Source: Lewinella sp. 4G2
GTDB taxonomy: Bacteria; Bacteroidota; Bacteroidia; Chitinophagales; Saprospiraceae
Assembly: GCF_001625015.1 (NCBI RefSeq)
Contig: NZ_LVWJ02000011.1
Location: 188,501-252,500, forward strand
Direction: 5' to 3'
Length of the DNA: 64,000 nucleotides
Part shown: piece after piece, positions 1 through 7,243 of the stretch
How the letters are laid out: every line of letters starts with the position of its first letter
Position numbering within the stretch: position 1 is the first letter of the stretch
The notes under the pieces: generated by a model
Told to the model about the DNA's origin: nothing
What the model saw: the letters and a program-made list of their open reading frames with translations, nothing else
Database searches by the model: none
Made by a program: the position numbers and the translations under genes

Positions 1-827
1 GGGAAGTTGGCATCCCCTTCGTCCCCCTAGCCGGTGGACGCGTAAGTAAGGGACTGATGCTGGGTAGCCGCTCCGCTTACCAGACCCTCAGGAAGCCGGA
101 GGTCGCCATCATCGTGGAGGGCGGCACGGCCAGCCTGGAGGTGGCTGACGCCTGGCACTTGTTGGACCAACGCTTCAACATCCCCGTCACCAAACTACCG
201 ATGGACCGCGTTGGCCGAACCGACCTGGACCGCTACAACACCATCATCATGGTGGACGGCAACTACGGTGACCTTGGGAGCGCCGGCACTGACGCCCTTA
301 AAGAGTGGATGGGTTCGGACCGGGTGCTGATCACGCTGAAGCGGGCGGCCTACTGGGCAAAATCCGCCGGCATCTCGAAAGCTGCGGTGCGCAACGCGCC
401 CAATCCAGATAAGGACGATGAAAGTCGCCGACCCTACTCACGCTACGCCCGCGATGGCGGCGGCAAGGTGCTGGGAGGTGCCATTTTCGAAGCGGAAGGA
501 GATCTGAGCCACCCCTTATTATTCGGCATGCAGCGGGCAGATATACCTGTATTCAAGCGTAGTACTTTGTTATTTGATCTGCCCAACAACTACTATGCCT
601 CTCCCCTCACCTTTGGGGATAATGCTTTGCTGAGTGGTTACTCTCCGCGCGGTTTTGAGGAAGAGTTAGCTGGCACGGCCGGTATCGTGGTGAGTGGTTA
701 CCGGGGCGGCCGCGTCATTAGTTTTGCGGACAACCCCAATTTCCGGGCCTTTTGGTACGGTACCAACCGGCTGTTCATGAACGCAATCATGTTCGGACAC
801 ACCATCTCCGGGCGGGCGACGGAATAG
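1..827 (+). CDS. C-terminal part of an M14-like zinc carboxypeptidase (partial at window edge)
   Basis: The frame is open to the left edge of the window, so the gene begins outside; the ATG at 57 is probably internal. What is visible is not the catalytic zinc domain. It is a C-terminal module with the pattern EVAIIVEGG...ADAWHLLDQRF...VTKL...DLDRYNTIIMVDG. I know this pattern from the glutamine-amidotransferase-like tail of large secreted M14 peptidases of Bacteroidota. The end of the protein (GGRVISFADNPNFRAFWYG) also fits that tail. Such proteins are exported and are thought to trim peptides outside the cell. Without the catalytic part, activity cannot be judged. Other proteins with a class I amidotransferase-like tail remain possible. 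Confidence 0.66.
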   Translation, partial: EVGIPFVPLAGGRVSKGLMLGSRSAYQTLRKPEVAIIVEGGTASLEVADAWHLLDQRFNIPVTKLPMDRVGRTDLDRYNTIIMVDGNYGDLGSAGTDALKEWMGSDRVLITLKRAAYWAKSAGISKAAVRNAPNPDKDDESRRPYSRYARDGGGKVLGGAIFEAEGDLSHPLLFGMQRADIPVFKRSTLLFDLPNNYYASPLTFGDNALLSGYSPRGFEEELAGTAGIVVSGYRGGRVISFADNPNFRAFWYGTNRLFMNAIMFGHTISGRATE

Positions 828-1039
828 CTTATTTACAGAAGAGGGCTTAAAAGGGCGCTCGTCCCAATACCCTTAAAATCACAAGCCCCCCCCTTTACTG
901 GGTTGGGGGGATACTCACAAATCGTAATATGGTACTGGTTGCCTAGCTCACTCCTCGTTAAGCCATAATTCGGACAGACAGCTGACCAATCACCCGCCGG
1001 CTTTCTCAACATTACTATCACTACGTCGTTTTTGTGTCC

Positions 1040-1516
1040 ATGATTGCACTGCTTTACGTTGGCATTACCCTCCTCACTATCGCCGCGATGGAGTTCACGG
1101 CCTGGGCGGCGCACAAGTACCTGATGCACGGCGCGCTGTGGTTCCTGCACGAAGACCACCACAAGCACGACCACGAGGACGATGGATTCTTTGAGAAGAA
1201 TGATTCCTTCTTCATCATTTTTGCGGTGCCCAGTGCTTTGTCTTACATGATCGGCCTGAGTTGGCCAGGGTACATGTGGCTGACCTTTGTGGGGATTGGC
1301 ATCAGTATTTACGGCCTGATCTACTTTCTGATTCACGACGTCTACATCCACCGCCGTTTCAAGTGGTTTAAGCACCTCGATAACAAGTATTCCCGAGCCA
1401 TTTTGCGGGCGCATGGGCACCACCACGCCGTAACGGAAAAGGACGGAGCCGAGAGTTTTGGTCTTCTAGTGGTTGATAACAAATACTACGGCAAGCGCAA
1501 GGACTGGGACAAGTGA
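1040..1516 (+). CDS. crtZ: Beta-carotene hydroxylase, CrtZ type
   Basis: Membrane di-iron hydroxylase of about 158 residues that would add 3-hydroxyl groups to beta-carotene-type rings, giving zeaxanthin-like pigments. All histidine clusters of the fatty acid hydroxylase/CrtZ family are present in order: HKYLMH, HEDHHKH, HDVYIHRR and HGHHH. Hydrophobic segments lie at the N-terminus (MIALLYVGITLLTIAAMEF) and in the middle (about residues 55-105). Length matches bacterial CrtZ. I use the ATG at 1040; an in-frame GTG two codons upstream (1034) is an alternative. No other carotenoid gene lies beside it, so it is a stand-alone locus here. The product is inferred from family; the pigment of this organism is unknown. 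Confidence 0.9.
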   Translation: MIALLYVGITLLTIAAMEFTAWAAHKYLMHGALWFLHEDHHKHDHEDDGFFEKNDSFFIIFAVPSALSYMIGLSWPGYMWLTFVGIGISIYGLIYFLIHDVYIHRRFKWFKHLDNKYSRAILRAHGHHHAVTEKDGAESFGLLVVDNKYYGKRKDWDK

Positions 1517-1641
1517 TCTTATATACCTGAATCAAAGTGGTTTAGGGACAGTAATGCTTACCTTGGGCTACTACGGCGTCTACCTTGCATAGTTGGAAGC
1601 CGACTTACTGAATAGCCAAACCTCCAAAATCTTCCATTTCC

Positions 1642-2202
1642 GTGGATGATCGTTTACTAGACAAGATTGCCCAGCCCTTCAACATTGAGTTGGAGGAGCG
1701 GGAAACGATGCGGGAGATGATCGATGAGATTCTTCCCGCCATTCGCCCCTTCAGTGAGCCTCACCTCGACGATGAGGACAGTCCTCTCTTTTCCCGCAAC
1801 TGGGTTCGGATGACCGACAACCCGGGAGATACCGTAGTGAAGTTGCACACCTTTAGTCGGACGGGAGAGATCATGGTCTCCAACGACGGGGAAATGGATT
1901 CTTTGAGCTTTAAGATCACCGATCCGAACCGCATCATCATCGGGGAGGCCATCCACCGCAACAGCTTCCTGTTTGAGTTGGCCTTTATGGATAATGATTT
2001 CCTGATCCTCGTCCGCCACGGCAACGAGCGCAACTTCGATAATAAGTACATTTTCTACGCCGTGGAACACATTGGTACCCGGCTGAAGTACAACGAGGCG
2101 CTGACAAAACTCGTCACGAAATACCGGAATAATGCGATGCCCTGGTGGCTCGTAGTGGTTGCCCTGTTGGTGATTGCGGCCGTGGTGCTGTACCTGACTT
2201 GA
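1642..2202 (+). CDS. Hypothetical tail-anchored membrane protein
   Basis: A 186-residue protein I do not recognise. The start is a GTG (MDDRLLDKIAQPFNIELEE). Most of it is soluble, acidic and mixed alpha/beta in appearance. The last ~20 residues (WWLVVVALLVIAAVVLYLT) form one hydrophobic segment ending at the C-terminus, so the protein is probably tail-anchored with its bulk in the cytoplasm. There is no signal peptide. It stands alone between crtZ and the convergent deacetylase-family gene, 125 bp after crtZ. Reading frame quality and codon use look like those of real genes here. Confidence 0.7.
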   Translation: MDDRLLDKIAQPFNIELEERETMREMIDEILPAIRPFSEPHLDDEDSPLFSRNWVRMTDNPGDTVVKLHTFSRTGEIMVSNDGEMDSLSFKITDPNRIIIGEAIHRNSFLFELAFMDNDFLILVRHGNERNFDNKYIFYAVEHIGTRLKYNEALTKLVTKYRNNAMPWWLVVVALLVIAAVVLYLT

Positions 2203-2284
2203 TTTTTAAATGGTGACTTGACTTAGCCACCGTAATGGTTCCTCTGATGGCAGAGATCCAGCCAAGAATTTACCTGGCTTACTT

Positions 2285-3181
2285 TCAATATACCTCCGCT
2301 GCCATCCGGTAAGTATTGGCGTGGGCTTCAATGATGGTAGCTAAGCGTTCGGAATAGCCGCCGCCCATACTGACGGCTACTGGGAGGCCCCGCTTTTGAC
2401 ACTGTTCGAAAACGAAACGATCACGCTGTTTGCAGCCCTGGATGGTACAGGCTAAGCGCCCCAATTTGTCGGTGGCCAGGATGTCGACACCGCTGAGGTA
2501 GAAGACTATGTCCGGCCTCACCCGGTCGAGCAGGGAAGGCAAGATTTCTTCCAGTTTATCCAGGTAGGCTTTGTCTTCCGTGCCGTCCGGGAAGCCCACG
2601 TCCAGGTCGGAGGTCATTTTGCGGGTCGGGTAGTTTTTGGCGCCGTGGAAGCTGAGGGTAAAGACTCGGTCATCCCCCGCGAAGATGCTGGCCGTCCCGT
2701 TACCCTGGTGGACGTCCAGGTCCACGACGATTGCTCGCTGGATCTCTCCAGTATGGAGCAACTCATTAGCCGCGATGGCGATATCGTTATAGACGCAGAA
2801 CCCTTCCCCGCGGTCGGCAAAACTGTGGTGGGTGCCGCCAGCGATGTTTAAGGCGACGCCGTCCTGAAACGCAAACCGGGCGCAGTCTAATGTTCCCTGT
2901 GCGATGACGCGACCCCGGGCGATCAGGTCCGGACGCATGGGGAATCCGATGGCGCGGATCTCCTTTTTGGAGAGGGTGTTCGTCTTCAGTTTATGCCAGT
3001 ATTCTGCCGTGTGGGTGCGGAGGATGGCGTCCTCGGGTAGGGGTTCGGGGGCGAAGAAATTTGCTTGGGTGATCGTGCCCTCGTACAGCAATTGCTCCGG
3101 GAGTAGGGAATACTTTGCCATGGGGAAACGGTGCTTCTCGGGGAGCTGGTAGCGGTAGGTTGGGGAGAAGGCGATTTTCAC
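2285..3181 (-). CDS. Histone deacetylase family (class II-like) amidohydrolase
   Basis: A 298-residue zinc-dependent deacetylase-fold protein. The family signature is complete: GGTHHSF (tandem active-site histidines), FCVYNDIA, DLDVHQGNGT (Asp-x-His zinc ligands), SGVDIL (second zinc Asp) and MGGGY near the end (GGGY with the family tyrosine). In bacteria such proteins deacetylate small acetylated amines, polyamines or acetoin-type substrates; the natural substrate cannot be read from sequence. The N-terminus MKIAFSPTYRYQLPEKHRFPMAKY matches the usual start of this branch. The gene is monocistronic and convergent with the gene on its left. Confidence 0.93.
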   Translation of the reverse strand: MKIAFSPTYRYQLPEKHRFPMAKYSLLPEQLLYEGTITQANFFAPEPLPEDAILRTHTAEYWHKLKTNTLSKKEIRAIGFPMRPDLIARGRVIAQGTLDCARFAFQDGVALNIAGGTHHSFADRGEGFCVYNDIAIAANELLHTGEIQRAIVVDLDVHQGNGTASIFAGDDRVFTLSFHGAKNYPTRKMTSDLDVGFPDGTEDKAYLDKLEEILPSLLDRVRPDIVFYLSGVDILATDKLGRLACTIQGCKQRDRFVFEQCQKRGLPVAVSMGGGYSERLATIIEAHANTYRMAAEVY

Positions 3182-3216
3182 GGATGGCGAGGAGGGCTTG
3201 GTACTTTGTGTACTTG

Positions 3217-3364
3217 TTTTCGCAAAGAAGTTTAAGGAGATAAAGAGGGATAAGAAGAAAGGTGCGGTGGGGATCGGCTATTCACTTTTCTGCTGAATCA
3301 CCTGAGGAAATTATTATGGCTCTGTTTCGCAAAGAAGTATAGGACGGCAAAGAGGATAAAGAAG
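3217..3364. repeat. Imperfect ~40 bp direct repeat in intergenic DNA
   Basis: The stretches 3217-3257 and 3323-3364 are imperfect copies built on TTTCGCAAAGAAGT followed by A/G-rich AAAGAGG-ATAA words. They sit in the 249 bp gap upstream of the deacetylase-family gene. At about 3419-3433 a short piece, TGGTGCTTTGGTGCT, resembles the stem of the hairpin repeats at 17216 and 19760. No coding frame of note crosses the gap. Confidence 0.6.
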
Positions 3365-3430
3365 AGGGGTAAAATGACAATTGCTCTCTATATAGCTTCT
3401 TGCGTCGAAGAAATTTATGGTGCTTTGGTG

Positions 3431-3865
3431 CTACCGGTCCCGCAACAAGTTATCCTGCCAGTGGGAGTGGCCGCCGAGGCGGAACTTGGCGGGGATGACG
3501 TAATTCATCGACTCATTGATCTCAAGGCGGCAGAAGAAAGCTAGGTGGGGGAGCGTCTGTGTGTACGAGAATTGTTGCCCGCGGAGACCGTTGAGTACAG
3601 GTAGATTATTGGGCCAGCCAAAGATGAAATCTTCGCGGTCCACGAAACTTGGGGGGAAGGTGAATCCCTTCAGTTGAAAGGAAGGGATAGTCACCTTTTT
3701 GCCTTGCACCTCGTAGGTCCGGGAGGCAGGCTTTTCCCGCAGAAAAGGGGGGACTTCCTGGCCGAAGGTGGATATATTACGACCCGACACTTGGGCGGAA
3801 AGCGTACCGCACCACAATGTGGCAAGGAGGAGTAGTAGGAATGAGGAAGTACGGTAAGTCTTCAT
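3431..3865 (-). CDS. Small secreted protein of unknown function
   Basis: A 144-residue protein that I do not recognise. It has a clear N-terminal signal peptide (SFLLLLLATLWCGTLSAQ, cleavage probably after LSA). The mature part has no obvious catalytic motif. Its ATG overlaps the stop codon of the upstream VWA gene by one base (TGATG on the minus strand), so the two are very likely co-translated. Whatever the VWA protein does, this exported partner is probably part of the same process. Confidence 0.75.
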   Translation of the reverse strand: MKTYRTSSFLLLLLATLWCGTLSAQVSGRNISTFGQEVPPFLREKPASRTYEVQGKKVTIPSFQLKGFTFPPSFVDREDFIFGWPNNLPVLNGLRGQQFSYTQTLPHLAFFCRLEINESMNYVIPAKFRLGGHSHWQDNLLRDR

Positions 3866-4962
3866 CAGCGCTTCTTTTTGTTGTCCTTATAGTCACGGAA
3901 GATAAAATCGCCGAGGCCTTGCAAGCCGGAGAAATAGGCTTTGCCACCGTTTGTCTCGGTAAATTTCTCGACGAAGCGGACGAGCCACGGGTCCTTGGCG
4001 ATCATGAACGTGGTAACCGGGATGGAGAGCTTGCGCAATCTGCCAGCTAGGTTCAGGGTTCGGTTGACGATGGTGCGGTCGAGGCCGGCAGAATTTTTAA
4101 TGTAGCGTTTCCCCCGTTTGATGCAGGTGGGTTTCCCGTCCGTGATCATGAAGATCTGCTTGTTGGGATTGCGACGGCGGCGTAGGATGTCCATGGCCAA
4201 TTCTAGCCCGGCTACGGTATTGGTATGGTAGGGGCCAACCTGGAGGTACGGTAGGTCCTTCACCTCAATCTCCCAGGCGTCGTTACCGAAAACGATGATG
4301 TCCAGCGTATCCTTGGGGAAGCGGGTGGTGATGTATTCGGAAAGCGCCATGGCGACCTTCTTGGCCGGCGTGATGCGGTCCTCACCGTAGAGGATCATCG
4401 AGTGGCTGATGTCGATCATAAGTACCGTCGACATCTGTGCTTGGTAGTGGGTTTCGTAGACCTCCAAGTCGTTTTGAGTCAGTTGAAACTCGCCAATACC
4501 GTGGTTGATCTGGGCGTTGCGGAGGGATTCGGATACGGCCAGCTTGTCCAATGCGTCACCGAATTCGAAGGGCCGTCGCTCGCTCGTCCGCTCGTCACCC
4601 CGGCCGGAGAAACGGGTGGAGTGGTTGCCACGCTTCGACTTCTTGATATCCCCAAAAATATCCTTCAGTGCCTTTTGGCGAATCTCTCCTTCCATCTTGG
4701 CAGTAGGCACGAACGGCGGAGCTCCCGGCCCGTCACCCGGCTTGATGAAGTTCTTATCGATGAGCTCCTGAATGAAATCGCCGAGGGAGTAATCGTCGTT
4801 CGTCAGTTCGTACTGCCGGTCGAGCTGGGTTAACCACTGCAGTGCTTCCTGGACATTGCCGGAGGTATGCGTCAGCAATTCCTGGAAGAGTTTGAGGAGT
4901 TTTTCGAAATCCGTTTCGTCGCCCTCCCCCGGTAAATAGTTTCTAAAGCGCCAGCCTAGCAT
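3865..4962 (-). CDS. VWA domain protein (MIDAS intact)
   Basis: A 365-residue cytoplasmic protein with a C-terminal von Willebrand factor A domain (about residues 175-365). The metal-ion adhesion site is intact: MIDISHSM (DxSxS), the threonine in GPYHTNT, and MITDGKPT. The N-terminal ~150 residues are charged and helical. Such VWA proteins act as partners of MoxR or magnesium-chelatase-like AAA+ ATPases in metal insertion, maturation or stress response. A MoxR/RavA-type ATPase lies 7.3 kb away at 12239-13819, on the same strand but not in an operon, so pairing is only a suggestion. The gene is the first of a two-gene unit with the secreted protein ending at 3431. Confidence 0.85.
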   Translation of the reverse strand: MLGWRFRNYLPGEGDETDFEKLLKLFQELLTHTSGNVQEALQWLTQLDRQYELTNDDYSLGDFIQELIDKNFIKPGDGPGAPPFVPTAKMEGEIRQKALKDIFGDIKKSKRGNHSTRFSGRGDERTSERRPFEFGDALDKLAVSESLRNAQINHGIGEFQLTQNDLEVYETHYQAQMSTVLMIDISHSMILYGEDRITPAKKVAMALSEYITTRFPKDTLDIIVFGNDAWEIEVKDLPYLQVGPYHTNTVAGLELAMDILRRRRNPNKQIFMITDGKPTCIKRGKRYIKNSAGLDRTIVNRTLNLAGRLRKLSIPVTTFMIAKDPWLVRFVEKFTETNGGKAYFSGLQGLGDFIFRDYKDNKKKR

Positions 4963-5130
4963 AGATAGTTACTTGTATATGGGCAAACGACGGGAGGCCG
5001 GGATAGTTGAAGGTGAGTATGTCGGGCAAGGTCTCAATCCGTAAGTGTTGGAGGTTTCAGCCGAATCGCTCGCTTCACTGTTAGATTGTAGCCAGCGCTA
5101 TTGTCAGCGCCCTAACTATCTTGTCCGCTC

Positions 5131-5793
5131 ATGCGACATCTGTTCATCTCCCGAAATCTTGCACCGGAAAGTCCACTGCGGGCATTTGCCAAAGCACAAG
5201 GATGGGCACTTACCGATCGATCGCTCCTCACCTTCTCTCCCCTACCCTACGATCCGCCGAAGGATGCAGATATCTGGTTTTTCTACAGCCCCCGTGCCGT
5301 GGAGTTTGGAGTGGGAGGGTTGCGGGATGTAACCTCTAATCCAGCCGTTGCCGCTCTGGGGAAGGGTACGGCGACGGCTCTGACGGAACACGGAATTACA
5401 GTGAATTTTACCGGCACGGGCAGCCCGGCCGCGGTCACGAATCAGTTTATTCACCACTTTGAATCTGGACGAGTTTTCTTCCCCCGAGCTCGGCAATCGC
5501 GGCTGAGCGTACAGACTGCGTTACCGCCAGAATTTCAAGTGATGGATGCCGTTTGCTACGACAACGTCCCCGTCGCGGAAGTACCCCAAGTCATTGCCGA
5601 CATTTACGTCTTTACCAGCCCGCTGAATGCGCGTACCTACTTACAAACGCACACTTTACCGGAGAAGGCTACGGTAGTAGCCATCGGGCCAAGCACCGGC
5701 GGCGAACTCGCTGCACTACGTATAAATCATCACATTGCGGCGAGTCCTTCGGAGGAAGGAATCATAAAGTTATTGGAAACGCTGAAGGGCTAA
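5131..5793 (+). CDS. hemD: Uroporphyrinogen-III synthase
   Basis: A 220-residue protein with the HemD two-lobed layout: an N-terminal lobe beginning RHLFISRNLAPESPL, then ADIWFFYSPRAVEF, VAALGKGTATAL, a linker, the second lobe with FPRARQSR, YDNVP, VFTSPLNARTYL and VVAIGPSTGGEL. It closes the linear tetrapyrrole hydroxymethylbilane into uroporphyrinogen III for heme. HemD is weakly conserved, but this order of motifs is characteristic. It stands alone, divergent from the VWA gene; no other hem gene is in the window. Confidence 0.87.
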   Translation: MRHLFISRNLAPESPLRAFAKAQGWALTDRSLLTFSPLPYDPPKDADIWFFYSPRAVEFGVGGLRDVTSNPAVAALGKGTATALTEHGITVNFTGTGSPAAVTNQFIHHFESGRVFFPRARQSRLSVQTALPPEFQVMDAVCYDNVPVAEVPQVIADIYVFTSPLNARTYLQTHTLPEKATVVAIGPSTGGELAALRINHHIAASPSEEGIIKLLETLKG

Positions 5794-5794
5794 C

Positions 5795-6478
5795 CTACCA
5801 GACATTATCACTCCCCCCCGGCTCCATCTCGCCAGTTTCGACGAAGCTGTTGATCTTGGGTTGAAGGATCCAGGCGCCAATAACCAGCAGGTAAGTGAGG
5901 ATGGCGTAGCCGGCGACTTCCCCACCTTTCGCGGGGCGCCCTAATTCTACTGATTTAAGCGCCTTACCGATCCAGTAAGCGGTGTAGACCTGGGCGGCGA
6001 AGGCAATGAGGCCTCCGATTACCAGGACAGGTAGCAGGTAGAGCAAATTTTTGATATATTCTTCGCTGGGTGAACCGCCCTCTTCCAGTCCCGCTATTGT
6101 ACCAATAAAGCTCATCAAGAAATAACCTACACCTCCGTACAAAGTAATCGTGGCGATGAATTGGCCAATGAGGGAAGATCTGACGGAGCTTAGTTTTAGG
6201 TTCGTTCCCAGCGGCAGTTCCGTAGAGAATCGGTTGGCGACGGACCAAGCCCACACGTAGTAGACAATCATTCCAAGCAGGGTAAGTGCGGCAAACCCAA
6301 TCAAGTAGGGTGTGGCTGCGGAGAAGTCCGTAAAGAAGTCCTGAATCACCTCACTATCCTCCTCCTGCAAACTCAGCACGGCGTTATTGACCTTAGCGGA
6401 TACAAAGTAGCCGTATAGTGTAGGTAGGAGAAGCAGGCCTCCGATGACGTAATTTTTGGCGCGTAGTACGGCTTCCAT
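5795..6478 (-). CDS. Polytopic membrane protein of unknown function
   Basis: A 227-residue protein with about five hydrophobic segments: near residues 10-27, 55-75, 103-125, 143-165 and 190-208. It has a short acidic C-terminal tail (about PGGSDNVW). I do not recognise the family. It is convergent with hemD, with only one base between the two stop codons, and divergent from the Uma2 gene. Nothing in the neighbourhood indicates a role. Confidence 0.72.
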   Translation of the reverse strand: MEAVLRAKNYVIGGLLLLPTLYGYFVSAKVNNAVLSLQEEDSEVIQDFFTDFSAATPYLIGFAALTLLGMIVYYVWAWSVANRFSTELPLGTNLKLSSVRSSLIGQFIATITLYGGVGYFLMSFIGTIAGLEEGGSPSEEYIKNLLYLLPVLVIGGLIAFAAQVYTAYWIGKALKSVELGRPAKGGEVAGYAILTYLLVIGAWILQPKINSFVETGEMEPGGSDNVW

Positions 6479-6637
6479 AGGGTGGTATTGTGGTGTGCTT
6501 GTTTGAAGGCTAATTTAGGGAGGCTTGTTCTGTTACTACTACCTCTTACGATGAAGGTAGATTTGAAATCGACGAAATACCTATTAAAGCCGTTACTAGG
6601 GTAAATAAGAGCCCTTATCTTCCGGCAAATCCATCCT

Positions 6638-7240
6638 ATGGGACGACCACCAATAGCCAAGCAACACCTAAGTATCGACGAGTGGTTAGCCCTGGAAAAA
6701 TCCACCGGCGAACGCTACGAATATCATCTCGGGGAAGTATTTGCGATGGCGGGTGGGACGCGTGCACACAGTCTCATCAGTGGGAATGCTTTTTACGCAC
6801 TGGAGGAAAACACTCGCGCTAAAGGCCTGCCGTGTGAAACGCATGCGTCTGATTTGAAGATTGAGGTGAGTTCTAAAGGCCACTACGTGTATCCTGACAT
6901 GTTAGTCGTTTGTGAGGAGGTAAAGGAATCAGACAGCGTTGCCGGCGCCATCACCAACCCCCAGTTGGTCATCGAAGTGACCTCCGAAAACTCGGACAGC
7001 TACGATCGTGGCGTCAAGTTTCGCTACTACAGCCGCCTGCCTTCCGTGCTGGAATATCTGATCCTCGATCAAACACAAATGGTCGCAACGCTTTACCGGC
7101 GGCGCGAGAAAGACGCGCTTTTCGTCCGTGAGGATTTTGAGGGCCTCGAGGCTACACTGGAGTTGCGCAGCGTGGAATTGGAGGTACAACTTGCTGTCTT
7201 TTATCGGCAGGTGGAGTTTGCGGTGCAAACAGAAGAATAA
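6638..7240 (+). CDS. Uma2 family (DUF820) endonuclease-fold protein
   Basis: A 200-residue protein with the Uma2 layout: an N-terminal LSIDEWLALEKSTGERYEYHLGEVFAMAGG, then ALEENTRAKGLPC, and the restriction-like core YPDMLVV...PQLVIEVTSEN (the PD...ExT catalytic pattern). A tail about the effect of multiple copies is typical: these genes spread in filamentous and gliding bacteria and are usually annotated as putative restriction endonucleases. No methyltransferase or toxin partner adjoins it. Activity is a family prediction only. Confidence 0.88.
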   Translation: MGRPPIAKQHLSIDEWLALEKSTGERYEYHLGEVFAMAGGTRAHSLISGNAFYALEENTRAKGLPCETHASDLKIEVSSKGHYVYPDMLVVCEEVKESDSVAGAITNPQLVIEVTSENSDSYDRGVKFRYYSRLPSVLEYLILDQTQMVATLYRRREKDALFVREDFEGLEATLELRSVELEVQLAVFYRQVEFAVQTEE

Positions 7241-7243
7241 ACG

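Noticed and set aside
833..1426. Long minus-strand frame opposite crtZ
   Set aside because: It is the mirror of the crtZ coding region and its residues have no family content, whereas crtZ has all histidine motifs.
6638..7240. Uma2 gene as part of a restriction-modification or defence island
   Set aside because: No methyltransferase, specificity subunit or other defence gene is adjacent.
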